Positions 57,324-64,000 of a DNA stretch of 64,000 nt are shown piece after piece. Both the position numbers and the translations under genes were made by a program. Each line of letters starts with the position of its first letter. The first letter of the stretch is position 1. This DNA is from Gammaproteobacteria bacterium 50_400_T64 (GTDB lineage: Bacteria > Pseudomonadota > Gammaproteobacteria > Pseudomonadales > Porticoccaceae): positions 124,001 through 188,000 of the forward strand of contig MAAS01000019.1 of the NCBI GenBank assembly GCA_002162755.1, in the 5' to 3' direction. Under the pieces are notes generated by a model, which worked only from the letters and a program-made list of their open reading frames with translations, was not told where the DNA came from and made no database searches.

Positions 57324-58508
57324 CTAAGCAATAACCCCCGCTTTACGCAAACTCGCGAGTTCCTCAGTGCTACAGCCAACAGAGGCCAGTAGCTCATCCG
57401 TGTGCTCACCCAAAGCCGGTGATGGCAGACGCACACCGGCGGGCTCATCATTGAATATGGCCGGTGGACGGGCCTGGCGCATACGCCCACCACGGGGATG
57501 GTCATATTCGATAATGGAACCGGAATGGGCAACACGGGGATCATCCAGCACGTCGTCAAAAGTATTAATCGCACCACAGGGCACACCTGCAGCTTCCATG
57601 CGAGCGACCAGATCGGCGGTGCTGATAGACACGGCTTTTTTCTCGATGACATTCAACATCAAACCGTAATTGGTGAAGCGCTCCATCAAGGTGTTGAAGC
57701 GCGAGTCTTCTAATAGCTCGGGCATATCGAGGGCCTCACAGGCGGCTTTGAACTCGACATCACCGACAATAATCGTGGTGATATAGCTATCCGCCGTTTT
57801 TACCACGCGATAAAATTCAGAAATCAGCGGTTTCGGCTGAAAGCCCTCGTCACCAACAAAGCTGTGGTTCCAGTACACGTCGGCCCACAAAAAGGCGAGG
57901 CTGGCATCGAGCATAGACACATCAATTTTATGCCCACCCACTGTGCCGCGCTCACGGGCAAACAGTGCCGATGATATGGCCTGCGCTGCGGTGTACGCGG
58001 CAATTTTGTCACTGGCAATGGTCTTGACCAGTTCAGGCGCGTCGCCACCCACACCCTGGGCATAGGCAAAGCCTGACGTACCCTGAATAATCGGATCATA
58101 AACACGCAGGCCCGCAGCAGGGCCGTCAGGACCAAAACCTGAAATAGACAGATAGATAAGATCAGGATTCACTTTGTGTAATTCATCGAAGCCGTAGCCC
58201 GAGCGTTCCAACGCACCGGGGCGCGAATTCTGCACAAAAACGTCAGCGGTTTTTATTAAGTCATAGATCAAAGGCCGCACACCCTCGTCCTTTAAATCGA
58301 CAGCGATAGAGCGCTTATTGCGATTCATGTAGCCGTTGTAACCCGTGACACCGCCGCGCACACCACCCACATGGCGAGATGGGTCACCGACATCGATAGT
58401 TTCCAGCCGAATCACATCGGCACCCTGGTCAGCCAGCAGTCCGGTCGCCAGTGGCCCGGAGGCATTGGTTGTCACTTCAATAATTCGAACACCTTCTAAC
58501 GGTTGCAT
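57324..58508 (-). CDS. CaiB/BaiF family CoA-transferase (family III)
   Basis: 394 residues. Family III features: PLEGVRIIEVTTNASGPLA at the start, LLADQGADVIRLETIDVGDP, NRNKRSIAVDLK, a GGHKIDVSMLDASLAFL stretch with the catalytic Asp, and PRVAHSGSIIEYDHPRGGRMR near the end. It transfers CoA between acyl-CoA and a free acid by a non-ping-pong mechanism. The substrate is not evident; alpha-methylacyl-CoA racemases share the fold and cannot be excluded. A GTTGAAT-N5-ATTCAAC palindrome lies 68 nt upstream of the ATG. Confidence 0.88.
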   Translation of the reverse strand: MQPLEGVRIIEVTTNASGPLATGLLADQGADVIRLETIDVGDPSRHVGGVRGGVTGYNGYMNRNKRSIAVDLKDEGVRPLIYDLIKTADVFVQNSRPGALERSGYGFDELHKVNPDLIYLSISGFGPDGPAAGLRVYDPIIQGTSGFAYAQGVGGDAPELVKTIASDKIAAYTAAQAISSALFARERGTVGGHKIDVSMLDASLAFLWADVYWNHSFVGDEGFQPKPLISEFYRVVKTADSYITTIIVGDVEFKAACEALDMPELLEDSRFNTLMERFTNYGLMLNVIEKKAVSISTADLVARMEAAGVPCGAINTFDDVLDDPRVAHSGSIIEYDHPRGGRMRQARPPAIFNDEPAGVRLPSPALGEHTDELLASVGCSTEELASLRKAGVIA

Positions 58509-58575
58509 ATTAACGCCCCTAAAATAGTTGTTATTGTTCCGCCGGCTCTTTTTGAACAGAGAGGCGATATTAATT

Positions 58576-58594
58576 GTTGAATGGCTTATTCAAC
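58576..58594. promoter_or_regulatory. Inverted repeat upstream of the CaiB-type gene
   Basis: GTTGAAT (58576-58582) and ATTCAAC (58588-58594) with a 5-nt centre. It lies in the spacer between the CaiB-type gene and the thiamine operon end. Possible operator. Confidence 0.4.
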
Positions 58595-58668
58595 CTGCTG
58601 AACTGGGAATATGCAATGTTTGTATACAAAGGGGGTACCAGCACCTAAAGCCGACAGACGCCTAGAAA

Positions 58669-59454
58669 TTAACGTAAGTGCTGCCAGGCCAGCTCATAGA
58701 AATCAACAATATCACCCGCTAATTTCAAGGCTTCGCTCTCTTCATCGTGCTCGAGTATGCGCTCGCTAAAAGCAATATTCTGCCAATAGCGGCTGGCGCC
58801 GATGGCCTCAATTAAAGGCAGACCAGCACCGGCGTATTCCCAATCGAGGACGATTAATTGGCCCTCAGAATTTTCAATAATATTGGCTGGCGTTAAATCG
58901 TGGTGGCAGAGCACAGGCTGTTTAATTGCCGCCTGAAAAGCCGATAGCCGAGATTCAATACTGCGGTACAGGCGCTGGGCACTCATCGGAAAGGGCTGGT
59001 CGCTATCTAACAAACGCTGCCAGTAATTACGCACATGGGCACTGTAATCAAAGAGGGGGATACCCGTACTCACCGTGTGAATTTGGGCAATAAGTTCAAG
59101 CAACATATCGATTTTAACGGGGTTATCCAAACTATCTGGCTGCCACTGCGTGCCCTCCACATATTCGGTCACCAGCACCCCTTGCTGGGGTTCGCAGTAA
59201 AAAACGGCGGGGGCGAAAGCTTTGCCATTAATCTTTTCGAGAATTTTTTGTTCCCGCTGCCGATTAATACCCAGGCGTGCCGCATCGGGATTATTGATAC
59301 GCATCACCACGCGCAAACTACCGGCTTTGAGCACGTAATGCTGATTGGTCAAACCACCGGGCAAACGGCGAATAATGGTCGGCGGACAATCCAGTGCCAG
59401 GTGCCATTGGGGCCAGGTATCGAAGGCAGTACGAGCAGCTTCAGAAAGAGGCAT
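58669..59454 (-). CDS. Phosphotransferase, probable thiamine kinase
   Basis: 261 residues of the aminoglycoside/choline-kinase-like fold. IIRRLPGGLTNQHYVLKAG forms the ATP loop, GVLVTEYVEGTQW the hinge, CHHDLTPANIIENSEGQ the catalytic H-x-D-x4-N loop, and IVLDWEYAGAGLPLIE the metal-binding Asp. It is the last gene of the operon headed by the TPP riboswitch, after pnuT, so phosphorylating imported thiamine (ThiK-like) is likely. A choline or homoserine kinase would not fit the context. The ATG at 59454 gives MPLSEAARTAFD. Confidence 0.85.
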   Translation of the reverse strand: MPLSEAARTAFDTWPQWHLALDCPPTIIRRLPGGLTNQHYVLKAGSLRVVMRINNPDAARLGINRQREQKILEKINGKAFAPAVFYCEPQQGVLVTEYVEGTQWQPDSLDNPVKIDMLLELIAQIHTVSTGIPLFDYSAHVRNYWQRLLDSDQPFPMSAQRLYRSIESRLSAFQAAIKQPVLCHHDLTPANIIENSEGQLIVLDWEYAGAGLPLIEAIGASRYWQNIAFSERILEHDEESEALKLAGDIVDFYELAWQHLR

Positions 59455-59513
59455 TTATTATTTTTATCCTGGTTCTCCGACAAGCTTCCATCGGCAATTA
59501 ACGTCCCGTGTTA

Positions 59514-60164
59514 TCAGCTCTGTACAACCAGGCCCTCTGGTTCGCCCACAGACATACGCCTGCGCCAGGCGAAAAAGCCGAACACCACAATAATCACATA
59601 GGCGACAAATAAAAGCGACGTCAAATGCAGGCCCCGGTCGATATAAAGAAAGATGGAAACACCGTCGATAACGATCCAGTAGAGCCAGTTTTCAAGAATT
59701 TTTCGGGTCACCATCCAGGTCGTCAAAACACTGCCCCAGGTGGTAAAGGAATCGAGATAAGGCAAGGCTGCAGTGGTTTTACTGGCCAGTAAACTACCGG
59801 ATACCAGGGTCAGCACTGCAATCACAGCCCAGGCCAAAAAATGCTTTTGCAGTGGCCAGCGGCTTATTTCGATGGCATTTTTATTGGGGTTTATTGCACC
59901 CTCCCCTGACTTATTTTCTCGCCACTGCCACCAACCATAAACTGCCATAGCCATGTAATAGACATTGAGCCCCGACTCCATCAACAAACTAACGTCCCAA
60001 AATAAGCCGGTGTAAATAGCGGTACTGGCCAGAGCGCAATACCAGCACAAGCTGTTTTCCCGCAGTGCTAATAATAGATAGGCAAGGGCCAGTAGCACTG
60101 CCAGCAATTCCCACACCGACGTGGCGAGCAATTGCTGTTGCGCCGTGACGAGAAAGTCGAGCAA
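59514..60164 (-). CDS. pnuT: PnuC-family vitamin transporter, probable thiamine transporter PnuT
   Basis: 216 residues with about seven membrane segments. PnuC-fold signatures: WELLAVLLALAYLLLALREN, LNVYYMAMAVYGWWQW, TTWMVTRKILENWLYWIVID, and VFGFFAWRRRM near the end. The start is TTG at 60164, directly after the stop of the upstream gene (TAATTG). In a TPP-riboswitch operon with a TonB receptor and a kinase, PnuC members import thiamine rather than NMN-derived nicotinamide riboside; this was proposed from comparative genomics. Energy-free facilitated transport coupled to phosphorylation fits the kinase next door. Confidence 0.88.
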   Translation of the reverse strand: MLDFLVTAQQQLLATSVWELLAVLLALAYLLLALRENSLCWYCALASTAIYTGLFWDVSLLMESGLNVYYMAMAVYGWWQWRENKSGEGAINPNKNAIEISRWPLQKHFLAWAVIAVLTLVSGSLLASKTTAALPYLDSFTTWGSVLTTWMVTRKILENWLYWIVIDGVSIFLYIDRGLHLTSLLFVAYVIIVVFGFFAWRRRMSVGEPEGLVVQS

Positions 60165-60413
60165 TTAAAGCGCCTCGTAATCGAGAATAAATTTGGTGAC
60201 GAAAATAGCCTTACCGTATTTTTCATGGCTCCAGGCCATGGCGTCTTGCAGTACCTCCATCACCTTTTTCTGCTCACCCATAATCACCGTGCAGGTGGGA
60301 AAGGTTTCGACTTTTAATTCGGCGTAACTATTTAATTTCTCAATAAACCCATCAATCGGCGGAATATAACTTTCCGCCAGGGGATACATACTGATTTCGG
60401 CACTGAGTAACAT
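60165..60413 (-). CDS. Small thiamine-binding-fold protein (YkoF/MTH1187 family)
   Basis: 82 residues. LLSAEISMYPLAESYIPPID at the start and FIEKLNSYAELKVETFPTCT match the YkoF/MTH1187 alpha/beta fold, whose members bind thiamine or its pyrimidine part. VIMGEQKKVMEVLQDAM and KAIFVTKF complete it. No signal peptide, so cytoplasmic. AAGGAG lies upstream of the ATG at 60413, 14 nt after the TonB receptor stop. Its stop abuts pnuT. It may buffer or deliver imported thiamine; that role is inference from context. Confidence 0.85.
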   Translation of the reverse strand: MLLSAEISMYPLAESYIPPIDGFIEKLNSYAELKVETFPTCTVIMGEQKKVMEVLQDAMAWSHEKYGKAIFVTKFILDYEAL

Positions 60414-60427
60414 AGGGATTAAACTCC

Positions 60428-62578
60428 TTAAAAGCGGTAAGTGGCGTTGGCACCAAAAACTCTTGGCTCGCCGTACTGAACGTATTCTTCATCGGCATAA
60501 AATTTACGCGGGTCGTTGCCAAAATAGAAGCCGCGAGTGGCGTAATCTTCATCGGTCAGGTTGCGCGCCCAAAGTGTAATATCCCAGTGCAAACTCTGGT
60601 AACCCAGGCTGGCATTGAATAGCTCGTAGCTATCCGACTGCTGGTCATGACTGTCGGAAAAGTAAAAGGAATCTTTGCCTTCCGCTTCAAGTCGGGCATA
60701 AAAGCCATCGCCAAAATCATAACGTCCGCCAATATTAAACTGGTAGTTCGGCGCATGCGCTTGTTCGCGACCGCTTTTATCAATCAATCCACTACTGCCC
60801 TTGACAATAAAATTGTCGATTTCAGTATCGAGCCAGCCAAGGTTGGCGAACACTGTTAGCTGCTGTGTCAGCTGCCACACGGTTTCAAATTCAATTCCCC
60901 AGTTTTCACCACTAGCGGCATTGTCGATATAATCGACAAAGGTAGGCCCCTCGTTATACCAGCCTTTCAATTGCATATCGTCGCGATCCATAAAGAAGGC
61001 AGCGACGCGCAATTGCAGAGTATCGTCGAGATAAGAACCCTTCAAACCGATTTCATAATTAAGCAACGTTTCAGTATCAAATTCTAAACGCTCATTAAGA
61101 AAAGCGATGACCGATGGCGTAAAACCATTGCTCGCCGCTCGCCCTACGGCCTCACCATTAACGCCACCCGCTTTATAGCCCCGCGATACCAATCCATAAA
61201 CCAGGGTGTTGTGATCGACACTGTATTCAAGGCTAATCTGTCCACCCCAAAGGTCATCATCGGGAGAAGCTTTTACTGCACGACTGTCTTTATAGTCGGC
61301 GTCGAAACGCTCCCAGCGGCCACCAACGGTAAGGGTTAAACGCTCACTCAAAGGCTTCGATAGCTGACCGTACAGCGCGATGTTTTCACTTTCATAACGG
61401 CTATCAAACTCTGCCGGGGTATAAAGTACCCAGTCGTAGAATTTACGGCTTAAGTCTTCATCTTTCTGGTCATAATAAACACCGGCTACCCAGTCGATAG
61501 TGCCCGCCAATTGACCCGCTTCCGTTGAAGTGAGGCGCAGCTCAACGCGGCTAGCTTCGCGGTCACGAATATAGTTATCGGTAGAAGAGTATTCCCCACC
61601 CGCACAGGGAGTGCCCGTACATAAGCCGTTGTAGCTCCAGTCTTCATCGTAACCGTATTCCAGATTGGAGTCGGACCAGCTGAGCATTGTTTTAAGGGTA
61701 AAGGCCCGATGCCCTGTCCAGGTGCTGGTCAGGCCAAAGGCTATCGTTTCCTGGGAGTCATGCCCCGGCTGATCGGACAAAGTATGACGCGTATTGTCGA
61801 GCGAAAAAGCATCGTAGCCATTGTCGATATCAACATACATGCCGGTGAGGTCAAAACTCAGGTCATCACTGGCCAGCCAGCGCAATTTGCCCCGGGTGCT
61901 CAACTCGTCGATGTTATTGGTGTCATCCCGACCCAGATAATCGTTATCGATATAACCGTCACTGCGCTTTTGTTGAACGGCCAGGCGACCTAACAGGCCC
62001 TCGCTTAGCGGCCCGCTAATCACGCCACCCATATTCCAGCTATCGTAGTTGCCGTAGCCCGAACTCAACGCTGCTTCAAAATCTTCTGTCGGATCATTGG
62101 AGCGAATATTCACCATACCGGCCAGTGCATTAGCACCAAAACGCGTGCCCTGTGGGCCACGAAGAATTTCCACCTGTCGCACATCAAACAGTGTCGCCGC
62201 ATTGCCCATGCCGCTAACATCAATGTCATCAATCAACATACCCACTGAAGGATTGACTGGATCAACAAACTGACTGCGCTCACCAATACCGCGAATTTGC
62301 AGGTAACGACCCCGCGAGGCACCGCCGGCGAAATTCACATTGGGTGCAGCGTTGAGCACATCTTGCAGATGCTCTGCCCCGCGCTCGGCGATGACCTGCT
62401 GGTCGAGTACGCTCAAACTGGCGGGTACGGTGAGGATGTCGAGATCGCGAAAGGTCGCAGTAACGACGACTTCCTGCAGCGAGCCCGCGTTGGAATCATC
62501 TGCGACAGCAGATAGAGAATTAAGGCTAATAAAACTGAGGGAAGTGACCAAAAGGCCGGTAAAACAAGTGTTTTTCAT
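60428..62578 (-). CDS. TonB-dependent outer-membrane receptor, probable thiamine receptor
   Basis: 716 residues. Signal peptide (MKNTCFTGLLVTSLSFISLN), TonB box LQEVVVTATF near residue 34, a plug domain (VLDQQVIAERGAEHLQDVLN, GRYLQIRGIGERSQF, VEILRGPQGTRFGANALAG), then a 22-strand barrel ending PRVFGANATYRF. It is the first gene after the TPP riboswitch and lies upstream of a thiamine-binding-fold gene, pnuT and a kinase. This marks it as a vitamin B1 receptor and not a siderophore receptor. Known as omr1 in riboswitch surveys. Confidence 0.93.
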   Translation of the reverse strand: MKNTCFTGLLVTSLSFISLNSLSAVADDSNAGSLQEVVVTATFRDLDILTVPASLSVLDQQVIAERGAEHLQDVLNAAPNVNFAGGASRGRYLQIRGIGERSQFVDPVNPSVGMLIDDIDVSGMGNAATLFDVRQVEILRGPQGTRFGANALAGMVNIRSNDPTEDFEAALSSGYGNYDSWNMGGVISGPLSEGLLGRLAVQQKRSDGYIDNDYLGRDDTNNIDELSTRGKLRWLASDDLSFDLTGMYVDIDNGYDAFSLDNTRHTLSDQPGHDSQETIAFGLTSTWTGHRAFTLKTMLSWSDSNLEYGYDEDWSYNGLCTGTPCAGGEYSSTDNYIRDREASRVELRLTSTEAGQLAGTIDWVAGVYYDQKDEDLSRKFYDWVLYTPAEFDSRYESENIALYGQLSKPLSERLTLTVGGRWERFDADYKDSRAVKASPDDDLWGGQISLEYSVDHNTLVYGLVSRGYKAGGVNGEAVGRAASNGFTPSVIAFLNERLEFDTETLLNYEIGLKGSYLDDTLQLRVAAFFMDRDDMQLKGWYNEGPTFVDYIDNAASGENWGIEFETVWQLTQQLTVFANLGWLDTEIDNFIVKGSSGLIDKSGREQAHAPNYQFNIGGRYDFGDGFYARLEAEGKDSFYFSDSHDQQSDSYELFNASLGYQSLHWDITLWARNLTDEDYATRGFYFGNDPRKFYADEEYVQYGEPRVFGANATYRF

Positions 62579-62655
62579 TTGAGTCGCCGTAATGCATAAA
62601 AATGGAGACCCGGAGGTGCGTAAAGAAAAAGTGCGTAAAAAGGCAAGATTGTGAC

Positions 62656-62778
62656 AACCCTATTCCTACGCCGGCACTACCCGGATCAGGTTCAAGGGTC
62701 CATCAACTCTTTCACATAATGTTCACATAATGCGCCAGAATTGTTGTCTCAGGCCGTAGCCACCCCTTAGGAGTTCGC
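62656..62778 (-). ncRNA. TPP (thi-box) riboswitch
   Basis: Read on the minus strand from about 62778. ACTCCTA (P1, 62774-62768) is followed by AGGGGTGGC, the CTGAGA box after GGCTACGGCC, a long variable P3 extension, ACCCTTGAACCTGATC, and CGGGTAGTGCCGGCGTAGGA closing P1 with TAGGAAT (62668-62662). These are the conserved thi-box elements. It lies about 80 nt upstream of the TonB receptor ATG. Binding TPP should shut the operon off, by termination or translation block; I cannot tell which. A tandem 11-bp repeat sits in the variable loop. Confidence 0.95.
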
Positions 62779-62780
62779 AA

Positions 62781-63014
62781 GTGTTATTTGCGAGGCGCGT
62801 ATTCTAAACCAGTTTATCAATAGCGCAACGAACAAATTATCACGGACAATCTAAGCTTATGGTGATTTGACCATTGGCAATGGAAAATAGTCGTCGGTAT
62901 AATTGCGCGCGCCTTATCTGTAGGTCATGAATTTATCGACTGAGAAGCGCACATCAAAAGGCTCTATTAATCGGCCCTGGCACCCCTCATTTTAATCAAC
63001 AGAAGGCATTGCTC
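62781..63014. other. Spacer between TPP riboswitch and ppa
   Basis: Divergent spacer with the riboswitch promoter on the minus strand and the ppa promoter on the plus strand. AGAAGG at 63001-63006 is the ppa ribosome site. Nothing else is clear. Confidence 0.45.
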
Positions 63015-63551
63015 ATGAGTTACAACAGTATTCCCGCTGGTAAAGATCTACCCAACGATATCAACGTCGTCATTGAAATCCCCGCCAACCACGCGCCGAT
63101 CAAATACGAAGTTGAGAAAGACTGTGACGCACTGTTCGTCGATCGTTTTGTTGCCACGCCCATGTTCTACCCCGCCAACTACGGTTACATCCCCCAGACT
63201 TTGTCTGAAGATGGCGATGCCCTCGACGTACTGGTTGTTACCCCCTACCCCGTGGTACCCGGTGCTGTGATCCGCAGCCGCGCCGTTGGCATCCTCAACA
63301 TGACCGACGAGTCGGGTGTTGACGCCAAGCTGATCGCCGTACCCCACAGCAAGCTAACCACTATCTATAACGATATTGAAGAAGCCACCGATCTGCCCGA
63401 GCTGCTGCTCAAGCAAATCCAGCACTACTTTGAAAACTACAAAGATCTCGAAGCTGGCAAGTGGGTAAAAGTTAGCGGCTGGGGCACAAAAGAAGACGCC
63501 TACGCTGAAATCTTATCTTCACGCGAGCGCTACCTGAAAGACGAAGCCTAA
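63015..63551 (+). CDS. ppa: Inorganic pyrophosphatase (family I)
   Basis: Hydrolyses PPi to phosphate in the cytoplasm. 178 residues from the ATG at 63015; a TTG at 63009 is in frame, but AGAAGG is 8 nt before the ATG. Active-site features: [33 protein letters not shown], and [15 protein letters not shown], the DGDALDVLV metal-binding signature. C-terminal [20 protein letters not shown] is also conserved. Monocistronic, with its own terminator. Confidence 0.97.
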   Translation: MSYNSIPAGKDLPNDINVVIEIPANHAPIKYEVEKDCDALFVDRFVATPMFYPANYGYIPQTLSEDGDALDVLVVTPYPVVPGAVIRSRAVGILNMTDESGVDAKLIAVPHSKLTTIYNDIEEATDLPELLLKQIQHYFENYKDLEAGKWVKVSGWGTKEDAYAEILSSRERYLKDEA

Positions 63552-63594
63552 TTTTTTAAAGGCTAACGCTTCATTGGCCTTTATAGGCTGATGT

Positions 63595-63627
63595 AAAAAA
63601 ACCCGGTGATTGCCGGGTTTTTTTATG
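63595..63627. terminator. Bidirectional terminator between ppa and the glycosylase gene
   Basis: A run, ACCCGG, short loop, CCGGGT, then seven T. It lies between two convergent genes and can serve both. Confidence 0.9.
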
Positions 63628-63646
63628 CCTGCGATTTCCCCCCAGC

Positions 63647-64000
63647 TTAATTTTGCGGCTGTAAACTCAGCGCCATAATGCGACTGATATGTGACAGCGG
63701 ATAGCCACTGTCCTGCTGAAAGCGATTAAATATCGCCTGCACTTTGAGTAAATCCCGCTTTGAATTGGGGCTTAAAGTATCCAGCAACTTATGGTTCAAC
63801 AGCACAGCGCTGACATCTTTGCTGAGCATAAAGGTATCTTTACCCATCAGCCGTAAAAAGCCCGGCCCGGTATTGCCACCCAAACGGCTGCCACGCTTTT
63901 TCAGTTCAAACCACAACTCAACGATGGACTCTTCGGGCCAGTCGGCAATATAGCTGGCAAAGCTGCCGTGGCTCTGTTGAATATCGCAAATATACAGAGC
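63647..64000 (-). CDS. DNA-3-methyladenine glycosylase I family protein (5' end outside window)
   Basis: C-terminal ~117 codons only; the frame is open to the window edge. The sequence reads ...SHGSFASYIADWPEE, then LWFELKKRGSRLGGNTGPGF, LRLMGKDTFMLSKDVSAVLL, TLSPNSKRDLLKVQAIFNRF and PLSHISRIMALSLQPQ. This matches the long Pseudomonas-type proteins annotated as DNA-3-methyladenine glycosylase I, with the helix-hairpin-helix and the GKDTF-LS-DV signature. They differ from classical Tag. It would excise alkylated bases. Confidence 0.82.
   Translation of the reverse strand, partial: ALYICDIQQSHGSFASYIADWPEESIVELWFELKKRGSRLGGNTGPGFLRLMGKDTFMLSKDVSAVLLNHKLLDTLSPNSKRDLLKVQAIFNRFQQDSGYPLSHISRIMALSLQPQN

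Noticed and set aside
59035-59601. Plus-strand open frame opposite the kinase and pnuT
   Set aside because: Overlaps two genes with strong motifs on the other strand; nothing recognisable in it.

Overview
The window looks like chromosomal DNA of a free-living, probably marine, gammaproteobacterium. The core gene order (serS, crcB, rarA, lolA, ftsK / trxB, aat, bpt, infA, clpA, clpS, cspD) is the one known from Pseudomonas and its relatives. The many acyl-CoA genes (AMP-dependent ligase, crotonases, acyl-CoA dehydrogenase, CaiB-type transferase) recall the Cellvibrionales/Spongiibacteraceae. That placement is inference, not proof. I see no tRNA, rRNA, CRISPR array, insertion sequence or prophage. 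The only recognisable structured RNA is a TPP riboswitch.

Layout: 1-7.6 kb is a minus-strand housekeeping run (cysG, serS, crcB, rarA, lolA, ftsK) with overlapping or near-touching genes. 7.8-14.7 kb holds trxB and an almost complete N-degron pathway (aat, bpt, clpA, clpS) with a ferritin gene and infA between the parts, then cspD. 15.2-27.0 kb is the most striking region: a 2572-residue exported protein of DUF11-like and SdrD-B-like repeats, translationally coupled to a 1381-residue OmpA-domain protein with a predicted outer-membrane barrel. 27.1-32.7 kb returns to core genes (rluE, nudJ, mnmA, hflD, purB, roxA). 32.8-37.2 kb is an acyl-CoA cluster (ligase, NUDT19-like Nudix hydrolase, two crotonases) headed by a perfect 17-bp inverted repeat. 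37.3-39.1 kb has a c-type cytochrome, a decayed NTF2/SnoaL-like gene and an exported MsrA. 39.1-42.2 kb is a redox module: UspE-like protein, an FNR-like site, a HemN-derived protein that has lost the radical-SAM cysteines, and Fnr. 42.5-48.3 kb is tamA-tamB. 48.3-58.5 kb is mixed: small proteins, a 2-hydroxyacid dehydrogenase, an exported SurE-like phosphatase, an acyl-CoA dehydrogenase, CvfB, an HD-GYP response regulator, a DEAD-box helicase, DUF1415 and CaiB. 58.7-62.8 kb is a thiamine-salvage operon under the TPP riboswitch. The end holds ppa and a 5'-truncated DNA-3-methyladenine glycosylase.

How the parts work together: Aat and Bpt add Leu/Phe to protein N-termini, ClpS recognises the resulting degrons and ClpA feeds them to ClpP (not in the window). 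In the thiamine operon the TonB receptor imports across the outer membrane, PnuT across the inner membrane, a kinase traps the vitamin, and the riboswitch closes the loop. The best candidates for something undescribed are the two-gene giant surface module (15.2-27.0 kb) and the HemN-like pseudoenzyme next to fnr.
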